Assembly: GCF_900103985.1 (NCBI RefSeq)
Contig: NZ_FNIE01000008.1
Coordinates: 186,001 to 250,000 of the forward strand
Length of the DNA stretch: 64,000 nt
From: Actinacidiphila guanduensis
Lineage (GTDB): Bacteria; Actinomycetota; Actinomycetes; Streptomycetales; Streptomycetaceae
Direction: 5' to 3'
Shown piece by piece: positions 1 to 7,061 of this stretch. How positions within the stretch are numbered: the first letter of the stretch is position 1; the number at the start of each line of letters is the position of its first letter. The notes below the pieces were generated by a model, which was given only the letters and a program-made list of their open reading frames with translations, was not told the DNA's origin and searched no databases. Made by a program: the position numbers and the translations under genes.

Positions 1-689
1 CGCACGGCGGCACGGTGGACGGCAAGGAGGTCGGCCTCGACGTCGACCTGCGCGCCGCCGTCGCCAAGCTGCTCGGCGTCAAGCTGCAGGTCGAGCACGG
101 CACCTTCGCCTCGATCATCCCCGGCGTGCAGAACGGCAAGTACGACATCGGCTACGGCAACTTCGGCGTCACCAAGGCCCGCGAGCAGGTGGTGGACTTC
201 GCCACCTACCTCAACGACGGGCAGTCCTTCCTCGGCGCCGACACCGTCCCGGTGAACACCGTCAAGACGCTCACCGACCTGTGCGGCTACACCGTGGCCA
301 CCTCGCCCGGTTCGACCTTCCAGCAGATCCTCACCGACGGCGCCGGCAAGTGCGCCGCCGCCGGCAAGAAGCCGTACACCGTGCAGTACTTCTCCGACAG
401 CGGGCCGATCTTCCTGGGCCTGGCCAACGGCAAGGTGGACATCTATTTCGGCCCGACGCTGGCGCTGAAGTACGACGCCGTGCACGTCGCCCACACCAAG
501 TACCTGGGCCAGATCAGCAGCACCCCGGTCGGCTTCACCACCGCCAAGGGCTCGCCGCTGGCACCCGTGCTCGCCGACGCGGTCAACAAGCTGATCGCCG
601 ACGGGTCCTACGCGCGGATCTTCGCCAAGTGGTCGGTCCCCGGCACCGCCATCACCCACTCACAGGTGAACCCGCCGGCCACCCTCTGA
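1..689 (+). CDS. Amino-acid ABC transporter substrate-binding protein, 5'-truncated
   Basis: This is the C-terminal 228 codons of a periplasmic-type family 3 solute-binding protein; its start lies before the window. The reading frame is open from base 3. It retains the DGKEVGLDVDL segment that follows strand 1 of the first lobe, then the ligand-lobe segments DIGYGNFGVTKAREQVVDF and TVATSPGSTFQQIL, which are characteristic of polar amino-acid receptors such as GluB/HisJ. It would deliver an amino acid to an ABC permease outside the window. The signal peptide or lipobox cannot be seen. It ends convergently against the M55 peptidase gene, with a hairpin at 701-726 between them. The family is confident; the ligand is unknown. 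Confidence 0.85.
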   Translation, partial: HGGTVDGKEVGLDVDLRAAVAKLLGVKLQVEHGTFASIIPGVQNGKYDIGYGNFGVTKAREQVVDFATYLNDGQSFLGADTVPVNTVKTLTDLCGYTVATSPGSTFQQILTDGAGKCAAAGKKPYTVQYFSDSGPIFLGLANGKVDIYFGPTLALKYDAVHVAHTKYLGQISSTPVGFTTAKGSPLAPVLADAVNKLIADGSYARIFAKWSVPGTAITHSQVNPPATL

Positions 690-700
690 GCCGGCGTCCG

Positions 701-726
701 GGCCCGGGGGACGGTGCCCCCGGGCC
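701..726. terminator. Hairpin between convergent genes
   Basis: A 10-bp perfect stem (701-710 with 717-726) and 6-nt loop lies between the stops of the binding-protein gene and the M55 peptidase gene. There is no T tract, as is common for actinomycete terminators. Confidence 0.55.
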
Positions 727-735
727 GGGACGGGC

Positions 736-1575
736 CTACTCGGCGATGCCCCGGGTCAGCAGCACCACCGTGACGAAGGTGCGGTAGAGGCGGATCGGGT
801 CCTCGTCGGTGAGCGTCACCGTGCACGGGTCGCCGGGGTGGGCCGCGACCCCGTTGATCCAGGTGGCCATCTCGGCCAGGTCGGGGTTGCGCATCCGCAC
901 CGTCAGCGTCGCCGGCAGCTCGATGGCCGGCAGCGGGGCCGGGGCGCTCGAGGTGAGCGCCTTGACCGCCCGCCGGGCCGCCGTGCGGATCTCCTCGCGG
1001 GCGTCCTCCGGGTGCAGGCTGTCGGCCGAGAAGCGCGACACCGACTCCTTGACCACCGCGGACATCGCGCCCGGGCAGAAGGGCCGCAGCTCCTCCGCGG
1101 TCGTGCGGTCCCCGGTGACCAGCAGCACGGGCACGCCGTGGCCGAGGGCGACCAGCGCGTTGATGCCGCTCTCGCCGGCCACCACGCCATTGAGCCGCAC
1201 CTCGCTGATCGCCAGCGGGTTGTAGGTGTGCGACAAGGTGGCCGGCGAGCCGGACATCGAGCCGTGGTAGGAGACGAAGAAGACGGCGTCGAAGGAGGAG
1301 TCCAGGCCCTGCATCATGTAGAGCGGCTTGTGGCGTCCCGACAGGTAGCGGGCCCGCCCGGCGAGCTGTTCGGGGTGCAGGTTGGCCATGGTGGAGTGCG
1401 AGTCGTTGACCAGGAACTCGCGCGCCCCGCCGGTCCTGGCACCCTCGATCGCCGCGTTCACCTCCGCCTGCAGCAGGCCCCGGTAGCGGTCGTACTCCGG
1501 CTGGCCGGGACGGCACTGCGACCAGTCGACGACACCGGCCGTACCCTCCATGTCGGAGGAGATGAAGATCTTCAC
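736..1575 (-). CDS. M55 family D-aminopeptidase (DppA-like)
   Basis: This 279-aa zinc aminopeptidase of family M55 releases D-amino acids from short peptides in the cytoplasm. The N-terminus reads KIFISSDMEGTAGV, carrying the Asp-x-Glu zinc ligands. NDSH (near residue 60) and SYHGSMSG give the two expected histidines, and GESGINAL the distal glutamate. All five ligand positions known from Bacillus DppA therefore appear present. I start it at the GTG at 1575, because its GTGA overlaps the stop of the upstream asparaginase gene by 4 bp, implying translational coupling. An in-frame extension to 2664 only reads through the neighbour in another frame. The pair looks like a peptide-recycling unit. 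The substrate is inferred from the family. Confidence 0.9.
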   Translation of the reverse strand: MKIFISSDMEGTAGVVDWSQCRPGQPEYDRYRGLLQAEVNAAIEGARTGGAREFLVNDSHSTMANLHPEQLAGRARYLSGRHKPLYMMQGLDSSFDAVFFVSYHGSMSGSPATLSHTYNPLAISEVRLNGVVAGESGINALVALGHGVPVLLVTGDRTTAEELRPFCPGAMSAVVKESVSRFSADSLHPEDAREEIRTAARRAVKALTSSAPAPLPAIELPATLTVRMRNPDLAEMATWINGVAAHPGDPCTVTLTDEDPIRLYRTFVTVVLLTRGIAE

Positions 1576-2519
1576 AGCACGCTCCTGGGCCTGAACTCCG
1601 GTTCCGTGGACGCCTCGGTCATCAGCGCGTACACGCTGCCCTCCTGGCCCGCGGCGCCGCCGTGCCGCCCGTCCGGGGTCAGCGCCAGCGCGCGCAACTC
1701 GGCCCGGAAGTCGTCCGGCAGCGTGGCCGCGTCCGCCAGCGCCGCCCGGCAGGCGTCCGCCGGGTCCTGCCCGGCGGCCAGCAGTTCCACGATGGTGCGC
1801 GCGGTGCCGCCGCGCATGCTCAGCTCGCCGCGGCCGGTGCAGGCCGCGCCGCCCGCCCGCAGGTCGCACCAGTTGCCGGCGCCGGGCAGCGCCGAGTCGC
1901 CGACCCGGCCGGGGTACTTGTACGGGTAACCGGAGGTGGACACGCCCACACACATCTCGCCGTCCGCGTCGAGGGCGATGATGTTGATCGTGCCCCACGG
2001 GCCGTCGTGCGGGGCCAGCCGGCGGATCAGCTCCAGGGCGCTCTGCCGGTAGCGGGCGTCGCCGTCGGTGGCCCGGGTGTTCTCGCCCTCGACCGCCTCC
2101 TGGGAGTCGGCGACCTGCTTGCGCCACAGCTCGCGGGACTCCTCGGTGAGCAGGTCGGCGGTGGTGAAGCCGCACTCCTGCGCGAAGAGCGCGGCGCCCT
2201 CGCCGACCAGCAGGCTGTGCTGCGGCAGCTTCTCCAGCACCGCGCGGGCCACCGAGATCGGGTTCGGGTAGCCCTTGAGGGCGCCCACCGCGCCGAACTG
2301 CCGGCCCGAGCCGATCATCAGCGAGGCGTCGAGCTCGACCACGCCCTGGGCGTTCGGCAGGCCGGCCGTGCCCACGTAGTGGTCCGCGGTGTTGTCCTCG
2401 CAGCGCCGCATGGCGGCCTCCACGGCGTCCAGCGCGGAGCCGCCACGGCTCAGCACCTCCATGCCGGTCGGCAGCCCCGCCTCGCTGCGCTCGCTGCCGA
2501 TGATGATCGCTTCCGCCAC
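1572..2519 (-). CDS. N4-(beta-N-acetylglucosaminyl)-L-asparaginase / isoaspartyl peptidase (Ntn hydrolase)
   Basis: This 315-aa precursor belongs to the threonine Ntn-hydrolase (T2) asparaginase family. It is expected to self-cleave before the Thr of GPWGTINIIALD, which then acts as nucleophile on GlcNAc-Asn or isoaspartyl bonds. Family landmarks are SALDAVEAAMRRCED, GVVELDASLM and NPISVARAVLEKLP before the cleavage site, and GAGNWCDLRAGGAACTG and RGELSMRGGTARTIVE after it. There is no signal peptide, so it acts inside the cell. The GTG at 2519 is preceded by a strong GGAGGAGG; the longer ATG at 2618 has no such site. It overlaps the M55 peptidase by 4 bp. The nearby mannosidase and fucosidase favour glycosylasparaginase activity, but plant-type asparaginase activity is equally possible from sequence. 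Confidence 0.85.
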   Translation of the reverse strand: MAEAIIIGSERSEAGLPTGMEVLSRGGSALDAVEAAMRRCEDNTADHYVGTAGLPNAQGVVELDASLMIGSGRQFGAVGALKGYPNPISVARAVLEKLPQHSLLVGEGAALFAQECGFTTADLLTEESRELWRKQVADSQEAVEGENTRATDGDARYRQSALELIRRLAPHDGPWGTINIIALDADGEMCVGVSTSGYPYKYPGRVGDSALPGAGNWCDLRAGGAACTGRGELSMRGGTARTIVELLAAGQDPADACRAALADAATLPDDFRAELRALALTPDGRHGGAAGQEGSVYALMTEASTEPEFRPRSVL

Positions 2520-2849
2520 GCTTCCTCCTCCTGCCCGTGCCTGCCACACCGCGGTCTGCCGCGCCCCCGCCGACCTGCCCTTTCCCCGTCGTGGTCGTTG
2601 TACGGCGCAGTCTTGCACCCGCGGCGGGGGACCGGGCAGCCGGGTCGGCCATCAGAGGGGCCACGCGGCGGTGGCCTCCCCGGTCATGGCCCGGTCATGG
2701 TCCGGTCACCGCCGGCGGGGCAGTCAGGGCGACGGGAGCATGAATCTTGCGTGGTTTCTGTCAAATATTTCGCCTGATGCGCGGACTATTGCTGCCATGT
2801 GTTCGTCTCATTACCATCAGGGGCTCGACGACCGATCGGAGGAGTCCAG
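2520..2849. promoter_or_regulatory. Divergent intergenic region
   Basis: 330 bp separate the asparaginase gene (leftward) from the GH99/71-like gene (rightward). The stretch 2740-2820 is clearly richer in A+T than its surroundings and should hold both promoters. I find no convincing -35/-10 pair, operator or small gene in it. Confidence 0.4.
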
Positions 2850-4541
2850 ATGGGTGTCACACGTCGGGTTTTCCTGCAGGCGGCGGTGGCCGCCACCGCC
2901 GTGGGGGCGACCGCGGCCGCCCAGACCGCGGCGGCGGGGAGCGCGTCGGCCGCCAGCGGCCCCGGTGACGTGGTGGGCAAGGTGACGGTCGGCTACCAGG
3001 GCTGGTTCGCGTGCATCGGCGACGGCGCCCCGATCAACACCTGGTGGCACTGGAGCGCCAACGGCGGCCAGCCGCCGTCCCCGTCGAACACCGGCATCGT
3101 CGCCTGGCCGGACGTGCGCGACTACACGCACACCTACCAGACCGGCTACGCCGCCCTCGGCAACGGCCAGCCCGCCACCCTGTTCTCCTCCTACGACCAG
3201 CAGACGGTGGACACGCACTTCCTGTGGATGCAGCAGAACGGCATCGACACCGCCGCCCTGCAGCGCTTCAACCCCAACGGCTCCGAGGGCCCCACCCGCG
3301 ACGCCATGGCGCAGAAGGTCCGGCAGTCCGCCGAGTCGCACGGCCGCAAGTTCTACATCATGTACGACGTCTCCGACTGGACGAACATGCAGTCGGAGAT
3401 CAAGGCCGACTGGACGAACAAGATGAAGGCGCACACCGCGAGTTCGGCCTACGCCGTGCAGAACGGCAAGCCGGTGGTGTGCATCTGGGGCTTCGGCTTC
3501 AACGACAACCAGCGCCCCTTCGCCCCGGACGCGTGCCTGGACGTCGTCAACTGGTTCAAGTCCCAGGGCTGCTACGTGATCGGCGGGGTGCCCACCTGGT
3601 GGCGGACCGGGGACCGCGACTCGCGTGCGGGCTTCTCGGACGTTTACCACGCCTTCCACATGCTCTCGCCGTGGATGGTCGGCCGGATCGGCAACGTCGC
3701 CGACGCCGACAACTTCTACAACGTCGCCACCGTGCCCGACCTCGCCGAGTGCGCCGCCCACGGCATCGACTACCAGCCCTGCGTGCTGCCCGGCGCGGTC
3801 ACCCTGCGCCAGCGCGCCCACGGCGACTTCATGTGGCGGCAGTTCTACAACATGGTGCGGGCCGGGGTGCAGGGCATCTACATCTCGATGTTCGACGAGT
3901 TCAACGAGGGCAACCAGATCGCCAAGACCGCAGAGTCGCAGGCATGGGTGCCCACCAACTCCGGCTTCCTCGCCCTCGACGAGGACGGCACCGCCTGCTC
4001 CAGCGACTACTACCTGCGGCTGACCGGCGACGGCGGCCGCATGCTCAAGGGCCAGATCGCCCTGACCGCCACCCGCCCCACCCCGCCGGTGGCCGGCGGC
4101 GGCACCACCCCGCCGCCGACCGGCAACCTCGCCCTGCACCGCGCGACCGCGGAGTCCGGCCACACCCAGACCTACGCCTCGGGCAACGCCACCGACGGCG
4201 ACGCCAACTCCTACTGGGAGTCGGTGAACAACGCCTTCCCGCAGTGGCTCCAGGTCGACCTCGGCTCCGCCCAGCCGGTCAAGCGGGTGGTGCTGTCCCT
4301 GCCGCCGTCCAGCGCCTGGGGCGCCAGGACCCAGACCCTGTCGGTGCAGGGCAGCACCGACGGCGGCACCTTCACCCAGCTCGCCGCCTCGGCCGGCCAC
4401 ACCTTCGACCCGGCCTCGGGCAACACCGCGACGATCACGCTGCCTTCGACCGCCACCACCCGCTACGTGCGGCTGACCTTCACCGCCAACACCGGCTGGC
4501 CGGCCGGGCAGGTGGCCGAGTTCCAGGTCTTCGCGAGCTGA
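2850..4541 (+). CDS. Secreted GH71/GH99-like glycosidase with C-terminal F5/8C carbohydrate-binding domain
   Basis: 563 aa. A Tat signal (TRRVFLQAAVAATAVG) directs folded export. The body begins GKVTVGYQGWFACIGDG and contains PNGSEGPTRDAMA, FYIMYDVSDW and GIYISMFDEFNEGNQI. This layout matches the GH99/71-like barrel family (endo-alpha-mannosidase relatives; some members are annotated xylosidase/arabinosidase). The Glu pair near residues 348-351 is the likely catalytic patch. After a Pro/Thr linker, residues about 423-563 form an F5/8 type C (CBM32-like) domain with ATDGDANSYWESVNN and PQWLQVDLGSAQPV. The ATG at 2850 follows a GGAGG; an upstream in-frame ATG at 2799 would spoil the Tat signal. 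It converges on the GH92 gene. The fold is fairly sure; the substrate is not. Confidence 0.8.
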   Translation: MGVTRRVFLQAAVAATAVGATAAAQTAAAGSASAASGPGDVVGKVTVGYQGWFACIGDGAPINTWWHWSANGGQPPSPSNTGIVAWPDVRDYTHTYQTGYAALGNGQPATLFSSYDQQTVDTHFLWMQQNGIDTAALQRFNPNGSEGPTRDAMAQKVRQSAESHGRKFYIMYDVSDWTNMQSEIKADWTNKMKAHTASSAYAVQNGKPVVCIWGFGFNDNQRPFAPDACLDVVNWFKSQGCYVIGGVPTWWRTGDRDSRAGFSDVYHAFHMLSPWMVGRIGNVADADNFYNVATVPDLAECAAHGIDYQPCVLPGAVTLRQRAHGDFMWRQFYNMVRAGVQGIYISMFDEFNEGNQIAKTAESQAWVPTNSGFLALDEDGTACSSDYYLRLTGDGGRMLKGQIALTATRPTPPVAGGGTTPPPTGNLALHRATAESGHTQTYASGNATDGDANSYWESVNNAFPQWLQVDLGSAQPVKRVVLSLPPSSAWGARTQTLSVQGSTDGGTFTQLAASAGHTFDPASGNTATITLPSTATTRYVRLTFTANTGWPAGQVAEFQVFAS

Positions 4542-4554
4542 CCGCCCTGCTGCT

Positions 4555-4587
4555 CCCGGCCCGGCGGGACGTCACCGCCCGGCCGGG
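4555..4587. terminator. Hairpin at convergent GH99-like/GH92 ends
   Basis: A 13-bp stem with one C-C mismatch (4555-4567 with 4575-4587) and 7-nt loop that contains the GH92 stop codon. It probably terminates both converging transcripts. Confidence 0.45.
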
Positions 4588-6914
4588 GGCGCCCACTTCG
4601 GGTCGCTGCCCCACGCCGTGTTCGGCTCCGCGCCCATCACGAAGGTGAGCCGGCCGCCGCGCACGATCTCCTCGTGGGTGATCCACGCCCGGTGCAGCGG
4701 CCTGCCGTCCAGCGTCGCGGACTGCACATAGAGGTTCTGCGCCGAGTTGTGCCGGGCCTCGATCGTGAAGCGGGTGCCGCGGCTGGTGGTGAAGGCCACC
4801 TCGTCGAAGAGCGGGCTGGCCAGGGCGTAGACGCCGCTGGCCGGCGCCACCGGGTAGAAGCCGGCGGCCGCCAGCACGTACCAGGCCGACATCTGCCCGC
4901 AGTCGTCGTTGCCGGCGAGCCCGGCCGGGCCGGTGGCGTAGGCGTTCGCGCACACGTAGCGCGACCATTTCTGGGTGAGCCAGGGGGCGCCGGTGTAGAC
5001 GAACATGAACGCCATCTGGTGCACGGGCTCGTTGGAGTGGTTGTACCTGTCGTTCCACTTCATCATGTCCGCCGGCGGGGTCTGCGCGAAGATCGCGTCC
5101 AGCCGGGTGTTGAACGCCTCGCGGCCGCCCAGGAGCCCGGCCAGGCCCTCGATGTCGTGCGGCACGAACCAGCCCTGCTGCTCGGGGTTGGACTCCACGC
5201 AGCCGTCCTGGTCGCCCATCCAGCTGCCGTCGGCGTTGCGGCCGCGGAACCAGCCGACCGCCGGGTCGAAGAGGTTGCGGTAGTTCTGCGCGGTGCGCTC
5301 CAGGGCCGTCGCGTCGGCGTGGTGGCCGGTGGCGCGGGCGAAGCGGGACAGGGCGTAGTCGGAGTAGCAGTTCTCCAGGGTGGTCGACAGGCTGGTGTCC
5401 ACGCAGTAGCCGAGCGTGCTCCAGTGGGCGAAGTCGTTGCGGTTGGTGACCTCGGCGGGGCCGAGCGCCACGTCGCGGCAGTAGCGGTAGGCGGTGTCGG
5501 CGTCGAAGCCGCGCACGCCCTTCAGGTACGCCTCGGCGATCGCGTTGACCGCCGGGTCGCCGATCATCGTGTCGGTGTCGGTGCCCAGCAGCTCCCAGCG
5601 GGCCAGGCCCTTGACCGCTCCCGAACCGGTCAGCGCCAGCAGGGTGTTGACCTGGTCGGCGACCACCTGCTCGTCGATGATGGTGAGCAGCGGGAACTGG
5701 GCGCGGAAGACGTCCCAGCCGCTGAAGACGGTGCGCTGGGTGAAGCCGTCGTGCCGGATCGGGCCGTCGCCGAAGCGGGAGGCGCCGTCGGCGTCGCTGG
5801 AGACCCGCGGGTCGATCATCGTGTGGTAGAGCGCGGAGTAGAAGATCTCGCGCTGCTCGTCCGTGCCGCCCTTGGCCGCCACCTTGGCGACCGCGCGCGA
5901 CCAGGAGCCGCGGGCGGCGGCTCTGGCCCCGTCGAAGTCCCAGTCGGGCAGGGAGGATTCGAGGTTGCCGCGGGCGCCGTCCAGGCCGGTGAAGGAGATC
6001 CCGGCCTTGGCGAGCACCTGCTGGCCGGCGTGGACGGGGAACTCCACGAAGAACCCCGCGCTGTCGCTCGCGCCGGACTGCGCGGTGGCCCCGCGGGTGA
6101 CCTTCTCGCCGTCCCAGGTGCCGAGTTCGCTGATCGGCAGCTGGAAGCGCATGCAGAAGTAGACCGTGTACGTGGGGCCGTTGCCGCAGATCCAGCCGCC
6201 GCCGGAGCGGTCGGCGGTCATCGAGCCCGCCACGGTGTGCGCGTCCACCAGGCGCAGCTCCTGGGTGACGGTGTGCGAGCCGTCGAAGCCGATGCGCCGG
6301 GAGAGGTCCACCTTCAGCCGGCCGGTGCCCGCCTCGTGGAAGGTGCAGCGCAGCATGCCGGCCCGTTCGGCGGCGGTCAGCTCCACCCGCACGCCGTAGC
6401 GGTCGAGTTCGACGCTGTAGTAGCCGGCCTCGGCCTGCTCGGTGGCCTTGTCGAAAGGGCTCTTGGCGGCGTCGCGGCCGGTCACCAGGTCGCCGGTCTG
6501 GGGCTGCACCTGGACCTGGCCGAGGTCGCCGTAGCAGCCGATGCCGCTCAGGTGCAGGAAGCTGAAGCCCTCGATGGTGGTCATGTCGGCGCTGTAGCCG
6601 CTGCCGTTGTCGCCGCCGGAGACCGTGTCCGGGCTGAGCTGCACCAGTCCGTAGGGCACCACGGCGCCGGGGAAGGTCTTGCCGCAGGCGGTGTCGGGGG
6701 AGGTGGTCAGGGCGCCGGTGAACGGGTTGATCCAGTCCACGGCCGCGCGCCCCGCGGTGGCCGCGGCGCCGGAGGCGGCCGGCGGAACCGGCCCCGCCGG
6801 GGGGCTGCCGGCGGCCGCCGCGGGGGCCGCGCTGCCGAGCGCGGCGAGCGCCGCGGCGCCGCCGCCGGCGAGGAGAAAACCGCGCCTGCTGAATGGGTCA
6901 CCGTGCTCCGTCAT
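4572..6914 (-). CDS. Secreted GH92 alpha-mannosidase
   Basis: 780 aa. A Tat signal (FSRRGFLLAGGGAAALAAL) precedes a full-length GH92 enzyme, a calcium-dependent inverting exo-alpha-mannosidase acting on high-mannose N-glycans or fungal mannan. Landmarks are the N-terminal beta-sandwich motif SPDTVSGGDNGSGYSADM, EGFSFLHLSGIGC, the barrel segments MIDPRVSSDADG and GWDVFRAQFPLL, and the diagnostic GNDDCGQMSAWYVLAAAGFY, whose Asp residues form the catalytic base. The second ATG (6914) is preferred because AAGGAG lies 7 nt before it but only 1 nt before the first ATG at 6920. It is transcribed divergently from the GH95 fucosidase, so the two are probably co-regulated. Confidence 0.93.
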   Translation of the reverse strand: MTEHGDPFSRRGFLLAGGGAAALAALGSAAPAAAAGSPPAGPVPPAASGAAATAGRAAVDWINPFTGALTTSPDTACGKTFPGAVVPYGLVQLSPDTVSGGDNGSGYSADMTTIEGFSFLHLSGIGCYGDLGQVQVQPQTGDLVTGRDAAKSPFDKATEQAEAGYYSVELDRYGVRVELTAAERAGMLRCTFHEAGTGRLKVDLSRRIGFDGSHTVTQELRLVDAHTVAGSMTADRSGGGWICGNGPTYTVYFCMRFQLPISELGTWDGEKVTRGATAQSGASDSAGFFVEFPVHAGQQVLAKAGISFTGLDGARGNLESSLPDWDFDGARAAARGSWSRAVAKVAAKGGTDEQREIFYSALYHTMIDPRVSSDADGASRFGDGPIRHDGFTQRTVFSGWDVFRAQFPLLTIIDEQVVADQVNTLLALTGSGAVKGLARWELLGTDTDTMIGDPAVNAIAEAYLKGVRGFDADTAYRYCRDVALGPAEVTNRNDFAHWSTLGYCVDTSLSTTLENCYSDYALSRFARATGHHADATALERTAQNYRNLFDPAVGWFRGRNADGSWMGDQDGCVESNPEQQGWFVPHDIEGLAGLLGGREAFNTRLDAIFAQTPPADMMKWNDRYNHSNEPVHQMAFMFVYTGAPWLTQKWSRYVCANAYATGPAGLAGNDDCGQMSAWYVLAAAGFYPVAPASGVYALASPLFDEVAFTTSRGTRFTIEARHNSAQNLYVQSATLDGRPLHRAWITHEEIVRGGRLTFVMGAEPNTAWGSDPKWAPPAGR

Positions 6915-6977
6915 GGGCATGCTCCTTGAGACATCGGATGTTCGGTGGGACAGTCAGGGCGGTCAGAACCCTTGATT

Positions 6978-6999
6978 CCATTAATTACGAGTTTTATGG
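6978..6999. promoter_or_regulatory. Inverted repeat in GH92/GH95 divergent promoter
   Basis: CCATTAA (6978-6984) and TTTATGG (6993-6999) form 7-bp arms with one mismatch around an 8-nt spacer. The site sits in an A+T-rich patch between the divergent glycosidase genes and may be a shared operator. Prediction only. Confidence 0.35.
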
Positions 7000-7061
7000 T
7001 GCTCCCGCGTTCCTGGCAAGAACCTCGTCCGACACCGTAGTCACCCAGAGGAGCATCCGTC

